A DNA stretch of 64,000 nucleotides from Harmonia axyridis. Lineage: Eukaryota > Arthropoda > Insecta > Coleoptera > Coccinellidae. Under the pieces are notes generated by a model, which was not told where the DNA came from, ran no database searches, and saw nothing but the letters and a program-made list of their open reading frames with translations. Positions 33,781 to 46,700 of this stretch are shown here, in pieces (positions within the stretch are counted from its first letter, which is position 1; each line of letters opens with the position of its first letter). A program made the position numbers and the translations under genes. The DNA lies in assembly GCF_914767665.1 (NCBI RefSeq), contig NC_059503.1, forward strand, positions 56,748,352-56,812,351, written 5' to 3'.

Positions 33781-34270
33781 TTATATTGGAAACCATATCA
33801 AATTAGCATATTCCAATTCACTAACAACAAGCGAGAAGTAAACGCTCCTTAGAACAGACAAATCATCAATTTCCCTTAAGCTTCTGAAGAAAAATCCCAA
33901 TGACCTACAAAAAGAGGAACATATCTCTCCAACGTGTAGGACAAAACCCGAATCACTGTCAAATAGGACTCCCAGGTCTCCAATACGATAACTAAAAGTG
34001 TGCGGCTGCGTTTTTCTCGTGTGAGTAACTTTAAACACTTTTTTAATTTCAAAATGATACCATACCGCAAGCATCATCCGTGGACAAACTCCATACTCGA
34101 TTGAAGACGCAAAACATCAGCAGTTCGACATATTCTCAAATAAAGTTTCAAATCATCTGCATAGGCCAAAGCTTTGCAACTAAGAGAGCACAGAAGATCG
34201 TTTATGAAGATGACAAACAAAAATGGACCTAGATTAGATCCTTGAGGAATGCCAGTTTTGAGCTCATAAT
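33781..34270 (-). mobile_element. LINE reverse-transcriptase relic
   Basis: The minus strand has LKTGIPQGSNLGPFLFVIFI and ALAYADDLKLYLRI (catalytic YADD at 34152-34163), followed after a frame break by a thumb segment (34077-33781). Different family from the 27-kb relic. It ends in the gap just after hAT copy A. Confidence 0.82.
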
Positions 34271-34289
34271 CCATTACCATTACCGCAAG

Positions 34290-34880
34290 TTGAATACTAT
34301 ACTTTCTCTATTTCAGTATCGTAATGAGTTCATTACAGTTCTAAAAACAGTGCTGTAATGAAGTCATTACAGTATTGTTTTCAGTTATATTTTTCGTTTT
34401 GTGGTTGTCTACACAGAAGTCAGACTTCCAATCCTATCAAAATTCAACATACGTCAATTATTGTCATTTGGATTTAGTGAAATGATTTGCGATATTATCG
34501 CAATTTCTCTCAATTTTGCTGGTGTTAAATCGATTCCGTCAGACATAATTCACGAATTCAATGCGTAATTATAATTTTTTTCAAAATTCGAAACATACGA
34601 TTCAAATTGAAATTCCATAATCTGTCAATTTTCGTAACAGTCACAACAACTGCCAAGATACAATACAAATGTCACTAGGATATATGATCTGAATTTTTCA
34701 TTGAATTTCGACAATATTTCACAAAACTTGACTGAAATAGAGAAAATATCGTCTAATACTCGTTGCAGAAGGCAATTGCAACACTCATGCGTTCCAAAAC
34801 TCGCTCCTTCTTCGCTCGTTTTCGAATTTCGCATTCGTGTTGGAATAGGAGCCCATTCTGCAACTTGTTTTAGAATATAC
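34290..34880 (-). repeat. Dispersed repeat, inverted copy
   Basis: Complement of 53585-54170 over most of its length (TTTCTCTATTTCAGTATCG, TCATTACAG, GTCTACACAGAAGTC, CTGCAACTTGTTTTAGAATA). Non-coding. Confidence 0.72.
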
Positions 34881-35842
34881 TATTATCTACTCCTATTGAA
34901 CTATATATTCATTATTCAACTGCTTTTGAGCAATTAATAGCATCTATAGGTGTTTATTTGCAATATTTATTAGAATATTATATTAGGTTGTGTTGAGAGC
35001 AAATAAACTTTATTATTATTATTATTATTAACAAACAGCGTGAGTTATAATAACTGACTACTATAACTCACTATAATAAATCGGAAAAGATGGATATGTG
35101 CTTCTATACTTCTCTGCTTCTATTCGATTGGTCGAAAGGGAACATTCCATTATTGTTATTGAGGGGAGGAATGTCCGGAGGAATGTCACTTTAATAATTT
35201 TGACAGTAGTAAGTCATCGTTTACAGGGAACTACTGAGGTTTTTCAATAAAGTTCTATCTCTGTACTCTGTACTAGATTCGAGCTAGCAGACGCTAGTTC
35301 GAGTGTGATGGGCGACACTAAGTTTCCATCTCTCTTGTACTCGGGATCGAGCAAAAATGTAGATATCCGTTCTTTATGTCTATATTCTAAGGCTGTATTT
35401 TTTTCTTAGTATTTATTGATATAGTCGTAGATAAAGTATAGTATTCAACTTGATGAATTACAGCACTCGCCTGCGGCTCGTGCTGCAAACTTCATCTGCA
35501 TGAGTTATGACCTACATTACCTCTCGTTGAATAATATACTATTATCTAAGACTATTACAATAGATACAAGAATAGAGAAAGACCTTTATTGACAAACTCC
35601 AAAACTTACCTATAAACGTTAAAGTTATCAAAGTGACATTCCTTCCCTCAATAACAATAATGGAATGTTCCCTTTCGGCCAATCGAATGGAAGAACAGGA
35701 GTATAGAAGCACAGATCCATCTTTTCCGATTTATTATAGTGAGTTATTATAACTCACGCTGTTTGTTAACAGATACTATTAATTGCTCAAAAGCAGTTGA
35801 ATAATGAATATATAATTCAATAGGAGTAGATAAATGATAATT
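34880..35842. mobile_element. Foldback element with a LINE tail in one arm
   Basis: CTACTCCTATTGAACTATAT at the left pairs with TATATAATTCAATAGGAGTAG at the right; arms are ~280 bp. The left arm carries ~85 extra bp (about 34945-35031) ending AAATAAACTTTATTATTATT plus (ATT)n, absent from the right arm. The centre (35220-35550) equals the copy at the window's start. Confidence 0.78.
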
Positions 35843-37689
35843 CTCAAAGGGAATAAAATATTCGATATTTTTTGACAAATCATTATTTTTGCCACCTCTC
35901 TTATTTCTGGAGGAGTAAGTCGCTATCAATGTCCATAATGAAAATATACTGATATCTTTCCATAAACTGTCAAGTTGTCAAAAAAATGTATAATAATTAT
36001 GGACATATACCTACATTTCTATAGAAGCCACCATTCCAGCAATTGCGATTTCTATCAAATTTTGTTTTGATTCATCACTACAGGAAAAATAAAAATATTC
36101 TTGTAGGTAATTGTAATAATTCGCAAATACAATGTCCTACCTACTATATCACTAAAAAATTATATGTTCAACTCGGCAGCAAAGTAGATTGACTGCCTTG
36201 GCAGAATTCCTAGCCTCGCTACGCTCGGATATGAACTATCAACCGCGGCAGTCAATCTACTACTTTGCTGCATAGAAAATAAAACAAATAACTAGGTATT
36301 TTTTATATAGATATTCTGCAATTGATTGCTAAATGTCACTTCAATCAGATGGCTATTCTATTATTGAAAAACATAAACTCATATGCGTAGGTATAAATCT
36401 GGAACAGAACGGATTTCCACATTTACCAACTTAACTGAGATATTAGGATTTAGGAACCCACCTACCCTGTAACAAGCCTTCAACCTACATTATTGATGTA
36501 GAGAAACTATACATATGTTATGTCTGAAGTCATACTATGTGATTTTCAAAGAGGTAGTTTTCACGAAATCACGCAAAGATAACGCTTTCATATCAGATTT
36601 AGAAATTTCTCCGATATTTTAAATTCCAACGCACGCCACTGATAACATATCTGATTATTTCCACAAAAACTTTGAGAAATATCTTTCCTTCAGTTAGAAA
36701 GTGCCCTAAACCCTTGTTTTGTACTTAACTAAAAAGTACATATCTATTATAGGTAGATATATTGTTATGTATCCTCAGTACCTTCAAAATCCTGTATACT
36801 CCTAAATAATTCTATATGACGTCATCTTAGAACATATATCTGCTATTGTCAGTATTGTCATGACACCCCACTAACGTCCTCTAGTTGCAAAACCGCACAC
36901 GTCTTTTGGCCTATCGGCAACATCAAAGACCTATCGATAATGGTTCCCCTAGCAAAAAATGGTAGAAATTGGTGGGCCACAAAGAGAACCCTTATGAACC
37001 GACCGGCGATGCCCCTCCTCAAAGCGTTATATGTGGTTCTGAACAGAAAGACACGCCTCCTCTCCTATTCAACGAATCGGACAGACTCCGAACGGAAAAG
37101 TGGGGATACCATACCGAACGGCGACTGAGTTGGGCGTGGCTTAGCTTTTGTTGGGGAGGTAGTTGTCATTCGCCTTTAAATATCGAGAAATATGTTGAGA
37201 AAGGTGTTGAGTTTCTTTGGGTTGATGGCTTCCTCATTGTTATTTCAGCTGTCTTTGTTTATTTTCGTTTTGTTCTCGAACTTTGCCGGTTTCCATGTTG
37301 GAGTATTGTTGGGACTGCATTTATTAGCTGTCCTTTACTCCTTTGTATTGATTCGGCAGAAATTCTGGTTATGTTAGGTTACCGCCAATTACGTAGGGTG
37401 TTATTAATTTAAGGACATTAAATTAATGATATGGTACAATGTAAACAAGAAATATCAAAGACCATGATTACGAAAAGTAATATTTGGTTTCTAGCATGAT
37501 GAATTGTTCTTAGTTGTCCAAGTTTAATTTGTAAATTGTAAGACTCTTTTTTATAGTTGTTTATATGATAAATGAATGAGTTTATAGTATCTATACCAGT
37601 TACGTTTTTATTTTATTTTAGTCACTCGATATTTCGTTGAGTATCTGCTTACAATTCAAGTTGACCAACTTTTAGAACTATTCTAACGC
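35843..37689. other. No gene recognised; one hairpin and a GC-richer patch
   Basis: A hairpin at about 36172-36278 pairs GCAGCAAAGTAGATTGACTG with CAGTCAATCTACTACTTTGC. About 36900-37140 is GC-richer and carries a 147-codon frame with no recognised content. Confidence 0.45.
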
Positions 37690-37985
37690 TACATTTGTTG
37701 TTGTCGAAAGAAATATAAAGGAGTTTCGTGTAGAAATTAATAAAACACTGTTTTTTTGATGGCGAAAAATAAGTACTGTGCAAGCAACGAAATGGCTGGA
37801 AAAGTGTTATTCGGACTCTACTCCATCGACAACAATGGTTGAAAGGTAGTTATACCTACTGACCGACAATGTTGAAATCTCTGATAGAAAACGTCGCAAA
37901 AGTTCACGATATAATTTTGAACTCAAATTGACCGTTGGTCATAAACTACAACGTATCGTCGATTTCAAACGTTGTTTAGAATAAA
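37690..37985 (+). mobile_element. Mariner N-terminal relic
   Basis: The + strand reads WLEKCYSDSTPSTTMVER, then a stop, and, after frame breaks, ENVAKVHDIILN. This is the helix-turn-helix part of a SETMAR/mariner-type transposase. The catalytic part is absent; hAT copy B starts just downstream. Confidence 0.72.
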
Positions 37986-38001
37986 CAGGACTCATAGTCA
38001 C

Positions 38002-39674
38002 CAGGGCCCCCGCAACCGCGCGTTCAACGCGTGCACCGCACGCGGGCGCCACTCTTAAGGGGCGCCAAAATCTCTTATAGACCGCATGAAAATCCGAAAG
38101 ACCAAAGGTTTTTGAAAAAAATTTTTTTTTATTTTTTCAACAATTTTAAACATTCAAAGACATCTTTTACACATCCAAACAAGTACCCGAACGTCACAAT
38201 CCCTATAAAATAACCTCGGCCACACATTGTAATTATACGATTCTTTACGAGTAAACAAATCATAAATAATCATCCCTTTGTCGGTACGGGATTTCTTTAT
38301 GGACCACCTTGCACCGGACGGCGGGCACCATTTCTTCGATCATCACTAAAACGCATATGGTACACATAAACAATCATAAATACCGAAGCGATAGCTTTTA
38401 GCCAGGGGAATTACTGAAACTTTCTCCACCATCTGTAGGAAAAATACTACATGTTACAGAGAATTTCTGAAACTACCAAAATCTGCTTGCTATGCTATAA
38501 CAGCAGAAACCTATCCAAAAAATAGTTATTTTGTTTCGAAACGTTTAGGGGTTGAGGTCAAAACGCAAAAAATTAAAATACTCAGATAATTGGAAAGATT
38601 TGTATTTTGTGTAATTGTGGTTTGTTTTACTATTTCTTGTTGTGATTAAATTAAATTTTATGAAATGGTAAGTACCTATCCACATACAGTGTTAGCATTT
38701 TTATTAGTTTATAAAATTCGATATTTTTTTTTCTGTTTAAAATGGTGCACATCCTAAATTAGCCCATACCTATATACTATATTATTATTTTTATTTGCTT
38801 CAAATAGGGAAGTATTGTTTGTAATCGTGAAAATATTGAATCGACTTTGATATTTTGAGTTTGTTACCTGGGGCCACCATCTTAATTTTTTTTTTAATAT
38901 GCACCCTGGATCTGTATTATTTATTTGATGTTCGTAGCCGTTTGACATTCTAAAAAAATTATATTTCACCTTTGCCCAAAATTAATTATTATAACAGGAA
39001 CAGGGTATGTGCTTCAGATCGGTCTTAACTTATTATTACTATTAATATTAACTCCGTTTAGGTTTAAAGGCTCGGATTTAAGGTTTAAATTCATAACAAT
39101 GAAAACATACAGGTTATTCTCAAAGGGATGGCGCAAAGTAAATCATGGGTGAATGTCCTTACCAATTTTGGATCAAGTTTTTCTTAAATTCTAGGAGCCA
39201 TACAAGAGAAAACGACCTTCTGGTGCAAAATTTCGAGAGCAAAAAAAAGCTAGACTTCAACAAAGGGAGAAGATGGCTGGGAGTATGGAATAATATTTAA
39301 TAATTATTAATAATAATATTATCATAATATTTTAATATAATATTATGAATAATTTAAAGAAGAATAAAGCTCAAGTTTTGAAAACTCTGCAGTTTCATTA
39401 CAAAATTAAAATAAAATGCGGTTTTGATCGAATGCTTGAATAAAATAATGAAACATTTAAAAAATGTATTATGCAACAACTGACAGCATAAAGTTCTTAA
39501 GGCATTCAATGAAGGTTTCTGATAGTTTTTTTAACCCTTCTACAAATAAATTCCTAACAAAAACTGAAACATTTTTTGCCGATTATCCTGCGACGTTTTT
39601 CTCCACTTCCCCCCTTTTTGGGGCGCCAAAATATTTTCGGCACGCGGGCGTGGATGACCCTTGCGGGGGCCCTG
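38002..39674 (+). mobile_element. Non-autonomous hAT element, copy B (1673 bp)
   Basis: Same length and, wherever I compared them, same sequence as copy A (32066-33738), including the two overlapping short frames. The target duplication differs: ATAGTCAC at 37994-38001 and 39675-39682. This proves an independent insertion rather than a segmental duplication. The ATG/GTAAGT and acceptor pair of copy A recurs here (ATG 38665-38667, second exon from 39195). Confidence 0.92.
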
Positions 39675-39682
39675 ATAGTCAC

Positions 39683-40585
39683 AAGACATTTACTTGAATC
39701 TGGAACTGGTCGCTTTGCTTCTTGAATTTTACCTTATTTATCCTCGTAAGAATGACTCGAAAAATGTTATTGAAATTTATTGAAAAATTCACAAAATCAC
39801 AAGTAGGACTTAACTTAGGAATTTGAAACGACTTGGTCCCGCTGAATACATAGATACCGCCTTCTGGTAGTAATCAAGTCTATTAACAAAATGAAAGATC
39901 TTATCGAAAAAAGTTCACAATAACACGGAGACAAACTTCACGAGACAGTAGAGACACAGTAAATCACAACAAAAAGAAAACTAACCCGATTTCCCGCTTC
40001 CCGAATAGTGCAGAATAATTGCAGGTCGCCCTGCAGCATCGGCATGCCTCAAATCTATTTTTAGAAGCTGCCTTCAAAGGCGTAGGAATATTCTCGATTT
40101 CTCGCCGCGCCGATGTAGATAAAGCGCTAGACAAGGAAGCACGTGAGGCATGCCTCGAACCGAGGAAGTGAGATGAATATGCAAGAATCGTGAGATTGAG
40201 ATGGATATTATGGAATAGAGACCCAGTGCCATACCGAATGATGTGAAATTGAGACAAAATTCTGGTTACATGAGACCTTCTTACCATTCAATGTTGTGTA
40301 AAAAATTAACAGTGCTCTACCTGAAGTGTCCATGGGACAATTGGGACACACCGACACAGTAACAAAGCCTGCACAGAACACCGCTAGTTCCCTTTATACA
40401 TAAAAGCTCTCTAAGCTTCTATTGGGTGTTTCTTTTCCAATATTTGAAATTTTACACAAAGCTTGAAATGGTTCTTCGTTATGAAGTATGGCCCGGGAAG
40501 AGCAAACGGTTACCATGAATGAAGGTCATCATCATGGAGGACTCATATCAAGAGGTTTCAATCCCCTTAGTGCCTTCGTTTTGAA
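39683..40585. other. No gene recognised
   Basis: The 40000-40160 part is GC-richer with GAGGCATGCC repeated in inverted form. I see no frame I can name. It could be old transposon sequence. Confidence 0.4.
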
Positions 40586-41060
40586 TATACAGTGTGAAAT
40601 AACACAGTTCAATACCTAACTCTTTAACTAAAAGACAGAATGATTTCAAATTTTGAAGTTTTGTCACCCCTTTACTATCGCCTTCCTTCAACATTTCTGA
40701 AATCAAATAAATCAGATCCGTACTAAAAAATTTTAGACTTTTTCTATTTTCTGGAATATTGGATCACCCTGTAGGTACCTACATGAACTACGTGACAAAA
40801 AAGAATTAATTCAAAATAAAAATTCTAAATCTCTGCTTGGCACCGTCATATAAAGGGTGATCCAATATTCACGAAAGTAGGAAAATTCTAATCTAAAATT
40901 TTTCTAGTCCGGATATGATTCATTCGATTTCAGAGATATTGAAGCATGGCAATAGTAAAGGGTGACAAAATTTCAACATTTGAAATTGTTCGGTCCGTTA
41001 TAGTTAAAGAGTTATTGAACTGTGAAATTTCACTAATAAGATGAACATCACCCCTGTATG
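40586..41060. repeat. Foldback MITE
   Basis: The left arm (CAGTTCAATACCTAACTCTT ... TTTGTCACCC) pairs with the right arm (GGGTGACAAAATTTCAACAT ... AAAGAGTTATTGAACTG). Inner ATCCAATATT/AATATTGGATCACCCT words also pair. Non-coding. Confidence 0.7.
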
Positions 41061-41331
41061 TATACCTATCCCAAAAGAAAGCACTACCTTCATTCATAGT
41101 ATCCGTGTTTTGCATTCTACCCGGGACACCCTGTCACCCTGTATAGGTAGAGGCAATAGATCAACCTGATTGGATATAGTCCGGTCAATTTAGACATTCG
41201 AAGTTACATAAAGTCCCAACATGCTGAATTTCAGTGAAATTGTTCAAAATATAATTATAAACAATGTCTAGAAGTTCCCCATCATTCCCCTGTAAGGAAA
41301 AAATTTAATTCAATTTTTTTTGTATATGAAA

Positions 41332-42252
41332 ATGGCGACGATAACAAAGTCACAGTTGGTAAGCGAGTTAAGTAAATGGAAAAAGGATGAGTTGATTGAA
41401 TACATAGTTAATAAAAGAGTGCCAAATAACGTTAAAACAAACAATGTTTTATGTGCTGCACTTGATATGGAAAATACGGATACCTCAGAAGAATCCCAGG
41501 CCACTGGAGGATGTTCCGGGAACTGTCAAACACTAAAGGCGGAAAATGAAAATATACGTCACTCTAATTTATTAATGCAAAAGCTTCAACATCAATTAGA
41601 GAAGAGAACCGAAGAGCAGGAGTTGCTAATAGGAATCCTTAGGAGACAGGTTGGCAATATATTCGATATAAGGTCTGATCAGTCTGAAAGTGAGGTTACC
41701 AAAACAAAAGAAAACACATCAATGTCACAACAGAAGGATAAAAATACTGTAACAGGTGACAGTAGTAGCACATATGTTCCAAATATTTCTAAGTCAACAA
41801 AAGAAATTGGAACTACCCAGATACTTCAATCAGTGGCGGCGGCTGAAAGTGATTGGAATGCGGACTGGAAACAAGTGATATCGAAAAGAAGTAAGAATAA
41901 AAAAGTTAGGAATAATGAAATCATAAGAGGAAAAGCAAAAATTGGAGAGGAAGGCAGCTTCAAGGGAGCCTACAAAAAAGCCTGGTTCTATGTTGGCAGA
42001 GCCTCAAATGACTCGAATCCCACTAAATTGATTGACTATCTGGTTTCTTTGTTTCCAGGTGTACAATTTGAGGTGGAGGAGTTACAGAAGCACTCTTCAA
42101 ATATGAGTCAGAATAAGTCTTTCAAGCTTGGATGTGACTATTCTATGTTGGATAAAATTAAAAATCCTGAGACCTGGCCTGAAAATATAGTCATTCGTCC
42201 TTTTCGGTTTTTTCGTGGCACAAGGACTGAAGAAGCAGGTAAATTTCAATAG
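41332..42252 (+). CDS. LINE ORF1 protein (RNA-binding, coiled coil)
   Basis: 306 codons from the ATG at 41332, which has the best context (AAAATGGCG); an earlier ATG at 41326 is in frame. N-terminal charged part, then a heptad-like coiled coil (around LKAENENIRHSNLLMQKLQ to RRQVGNIFDI), a K/S/T-rich linker, and a C-terminal domain with AWFYVGRASNDSNPTKLIDY and NPETWPENIVIRPFRF. The latter resembles the RRM-like end of insect LINE ORF1 proteins. No zinc knuckles are seen. It overlaps the ORF2 frame by ~38 nt. Confidence 0.8.
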   Translation: MATITKSQLVSELSKWKKDELIEYIVNKRVPNNVKTNNVLCAALDMENTDTSEESQATGGCSGNCQTLKAENENIRHSNLLMQKLQHQLEKRTEEQELLIGILRRQVGNIFDIRSDQSESEVTKTKENTSMSQQKDKNTVTGDSSSTYVPNISKSTKEIGTTQILQSVAAAESDWNADWKQVISKRSKNKKVRNNEIIRGKAKIGEEGSFKGAYKKAWFYVGRASNDSNPTKLIDYLVSLFPGVQFEVEELQKHSSNMSQNKSFKLGCDYSMLDKIKNPETWPENIVIRPFRFFRGTRTEEAGKFQ

Positions 42253-43761
42253 TAAAATTTTCAATGTCTTAAACTATAACATACAATCACTGCAGCATAA
42301 AATTGATCAACTGAATTTGCAAGTCATTGAACACAATATTGACATAATTTGCCTCACTGAAACCTGGCTGTGCGAGGGTCAATTGGAATTTTTGAATCTT
42401 CACAATTTCAAAATTGGGGCACATTATTGTAGACATGTCAACAAACATGGGGGAGTATTAATAGCAACAAAAAGTAATTATAAATGTACTTCTTTGAAAA
42501 AATTAGCGGAGCTATCAATTGAGAGAGACGCCGAATTTGCGGGTTTATATCTGGCAAATATTGATGCAGTCATACTTGGGTTATACAGATCACCAATGGG
42601 TTCACTGGACATTTTTTTCGATCGGTTAGCAGAGGTTTTGAATTATATTACGGATGATTTTTGTGATAAGAAAATAATAGTAGCAGGGGACTTCAATATC
42701 AATTTCCTTGTAGATACAAGGCTGACCAAGTCTATTACAGACCTATTCAGCTCTTATGGTTTATTTAAAGTTTTTCATGAAGCATCTAGAATTAGTAATA
42801 GCACAGAAACTTGTATAGACAATATATTCTTGAATACCAACTATCAAAATTTTAAGACAGGGGAACTTCATATGTCTGATCACCTGGCACAATTTATAAG
42901 TTTGACCGTTTCTGCTGGATCACCTGAAATTAAAAAAATTATTAGAAGAAAGGCTGCAACTCGAGAGGATATAAACTCGATGAAAAATAAATTTTCTGAG
43001 GTTTGTTGGGATAGTTTTTTTCACGGAAAAAGTGCACAGGAATCTTATTCGGCCTTTCATGAATACTTTCTTCATATTGTCGATCATCAGATACCTTTGA
43101 AAGAAAAACAACTGGGAAAAAGAAACAGCAAAAAACTTTTCTGGTGTAATGACCGAATTATTGAAATGAAAAAGACTTTAGATGCGTTGGACACAATTGC
43201 CAAGGTTAAAAAAGACCCAGAGTCCTTATCAAGTTATAAATCTTTCAGAAAAATATACACTGAGGAAATAAACAGAGTTGTAAGAGAAAAAAATGAGGAA
43301 TACGTAAACAAATCTGAAAATAAATTGAAAGCATTATGGAAGGTAATAAAAAATCAAAACTCTAAACAAAAGAGGGAGAAAATTGAAACGAATCTTGACG
43401 CAAATACCATGAATAGTTATTTCGCAAATATTGGCAGGAAAATCAATAAAGAACTAAAAACATCTCAGCAAAACTTCAAAATAACTAAAAACTTTGATTC
43501 AAATAACGAAAAATCTTGTTTCTTCTTTGATTGTACCGCAAATGAAATCAAACGAATAATATTATCTATTAAATCAAAAGAATCAACAGATGTTTATGAA
43601 GTCAACATTGAAATTTTGAAGAAACTCAGTGATGAAATAAGTTATCCTATGTCGGTCTTAATAAATAAGTGTTTGCGGGAAGGCTGTTTTCCAGATGAAT
43701 TGAAAATAGCGAAAATTATCCCAATCTATAAAAAAAAGGTGATAAAAATGATTACAATAAC
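42215..43761 (+). CDS. LINE ORF2, 5' part: APE endonuclease and start of RT, interrupted
   Basis: The frame is open from 42215. No in-frame ATG precedes the endonuclease, so translation would need reinitiation or a frameshift at the ORF1 stop (42250-42252). Endonuclease motifs are FNVLNYNIQSLQ, LTETWL, IIVAGDFNINFL and MSDHLAQF. A linker with many K/E residues leads to the first RT block (YPMSVLINKCLREGCFPDEL, AKIIPIYK). The A-tract at about 43730 shifts the frame by one, and at 43762 the hAT interrupts it. Confidence 0.82.
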
Positions 43762-46700
43762 CAGGCGCGGATCCACGGGGGGGGGGAACTGGGGGAACGT
43801 TCCCCCCCCAAATGGCCCGGGCACCTCTTAAATTTTGCCGGCCCTTCTAGAATTTGACATACTAAGGCTCAAATAATTACAAGATCAGCAAAAATTTGGC
43901 GCAATTTCTGAAACAAAGATGTTGAAAGTACGGATACGGAATGGAAATGCAATAAGGTTAGAAATAATATGAATATGGACCAATATATAGGTTCAAACGT
44001 TCCGCAATAAACACGTTCAAAGATGCCGCAATTGGGTCATAAATATTACTGTCGCGCGTCGGCATGTGATTCTCTGCTTACCCCGATTTCCAAGAGTTTT
44101 TTTGCGCTTCATAAATCTTGTCGGTATCTCTTTGACAAACCATCAATTTTTGTGTGGAGTGTGGCTTCTTTGATGGGTATAGATCTTCAGGCGTTATCTC
44201 TGATATTTCAGCAATTGTTTTCAATTTCAATTCACCAATCAGAATTATGAACCCCAAGAAGAGGGAAAGGGAAAAATATCTGAATACTAGGAGTGTAGAC
44301 GACCAAAATAAGCAGTTGTTTTCTATTTATTAATTTGTATATTGTGAAATTTTTTTGTGACCCCAAAATATAATTGTTGTATTATACTAGGACAAATTTA
44401 GTCTCAACAAGTCTTTGATGTTCTTATTTTTGTTCACCTGCCCAATATATATAAACCTCTGTTTGTATAATGGTAAAGATCAAAATATTTCATTGGTATT
44501 CCACTAATGTTGAATGAATATAATTTGAGTACGCATTCTACCAATGCAACAATTTTTGACATGGTGCTGTAGTAACATCTGGAATCGAACAAATTTTTAT
44601 TATAAATATACCTCAAACTTTGGCTTTTTGCATTTCAAGTCACGTTGAATCCAAATCTGCAATAAAAAATTAGTTAATCCGCCTTACGCAAGCCTTTTAG
44701 TCCGTCGAGAGAGGAGGGGGCGAGTGTGATTTTCCCCGGGGCCATGATTTTTGGCAGCCTGTAATTTTCAGAATTCCGTCAACAAAACAATTCCTGAGTG
44801 AATTTTTTTTTACTTATCACATGAAACATAACAAGACGTTGAATATTTATTTTATATCGGGTCGAGGCCCTCCGCCTACCCTTAACATTATCTATTCCTG
44901 TTATTCGGGTCTAATGATGTTTTGAGTTACCTACTCAATACGAGGTTTACGAAGCAGTCTCTTGGAACGGATGGCAATAAAAATAGACAATTATGAAAGA
45001 ATAATAACACGAGCATGCGAAATATTTCCTCTTTGTTGGTACTTTGGAAAAAAGGATCTGAAATATGATCTTCAATAAAAGCAGGCCTACTTGCCAATAT
45101 ATTTCCTATTTTGTTTATTATGAGAAATATTTAGCTTTGTTGAATAATCATAGGAATGGATTGCTAAAATTGGAGGTATAAAGGAATATGAGATATTCCT
45201 TGGATAATAAAAAAAGGCCTATAAATATGAGCCCGTTAACGCTTTGTTTTCGAGATACAGAGTGTTTATTGTAAGTCTTGTAATCTATTTTTTTGTGATG
45301 ATTATACCAGTTTATCAAATCTTTCTTCATCTTCGCTACAGGTGCGGTAAATAAGTATCAAAACTTATAATAAAATTTATTCATCATAGCTTACTAACTG
45401 GATCTTCGTTATAAGTTGGATTTTTCTGAGTATTTATTCATAGTCTGAGTATTATTTCATAGTATATCCTCATACTATGGTATTAGGTAGGTACTAGAGA
45501 ATAGTTTGAAATTTTTTTCTAGAAATCAGTAGCAGATACGACAGAACTACAAGAAACCAAAAAGTGTAGTACTCGATCAAAGTTTCTTTTAACATTGTTC
45601 TAAACTACCTGTAGTCTTCCAAAAAAAATGAACTATTTTCTTGACAGGGTTGAAGGTCAGGTTGTTGTAACAAAAATCTATAGTTCATCATTAAAAAAGG
45701 TCTCAAACCAATAACTCATTACAAAAAAAAGTTCTGGAGGAAAAGAGCGGGCACTGTTCCAGAAAAACTATCACCCTGTAGATTTGTATTCAAAATTAAT
45801 ACTCGATCACATGATGAAAACTTTAAATTAGAATATCTATGCCAAATTCAAGTTAAATATCTTGTAAAGCACAGGTGCTATGAGAAAAAACTTGAAAAAA
45901 TCAAACTCCAACACCCTGTATCTGGAAAACAAAGAGTGAACCTAGTGTCATTTTGAAGAAAAAAGTGGTCCATTTTGAAGTGGAAGCTTGTATCTTTCTA
46001 TGATTAAATTTAAATGACATAATCTACTGAACACAAGTGACATAGAAAATGTCAAAAAACTAATACACTTTGTTACTTTATACACTGTGTCCGTAAAGTA
46101 TGAAACAAATTCATTTTTAGCTAAACAGACCATTTTAAGAAATAATCGTGAAACACGTCGATTTTTTATTTTAATTTACCGTATTTTAAAATGATAATCT
46201 AATATACAGGGTGAATTACTTTCGAGTAATCACGTCACGGTCATTTATTTTAAATGGAACACCCCCATTTTGTCTCAATTTTCCGATTACTTTATCTGAG
46301 CTGATTCCAAAAATGTATCACATGTTGATTCCAATTGGTCCTGTACCAATTGAAATCAATATGTGATACATTTTCGGAATCAGCTCAGCTAGAGTAATCG
46401 GAAAATTGAGACAAAATGGGGGTGTTCCATTTGAAAAAAATGACGGTGACGTCATTACTCGAAAGTAATTAACGCTGTATATTAGATTATTATTTTAAAA
46501 TACAGTAAATTGAAATAAAAAATTGACGTGTTTCACGATTATTTCTTACAATGGTCTGTTTTTAGCTAAAAATGAATTTGTTCCATACTATACGGACACA
46601 GTGTATAATTTGAAAATACAAGTAAATGTATGGGGACATTTTTTATTCTATTCATTTCATCTTCAATACATTTTTTGAAAACCCATATTAATGAACGGCA

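Noticed and set aside
36969..37412. 147-codon + strand frame
   Set aside because: No recognisable family, and a second frame overlaps it. No support beyond being open.
32066..39674. Segmental duplication as the explanation of the two 1673-bp copies
   Set aside because: Similarity stops exactly at the CAGGG/CCCTG ends, and each copy has its own different 8-bp duplication.
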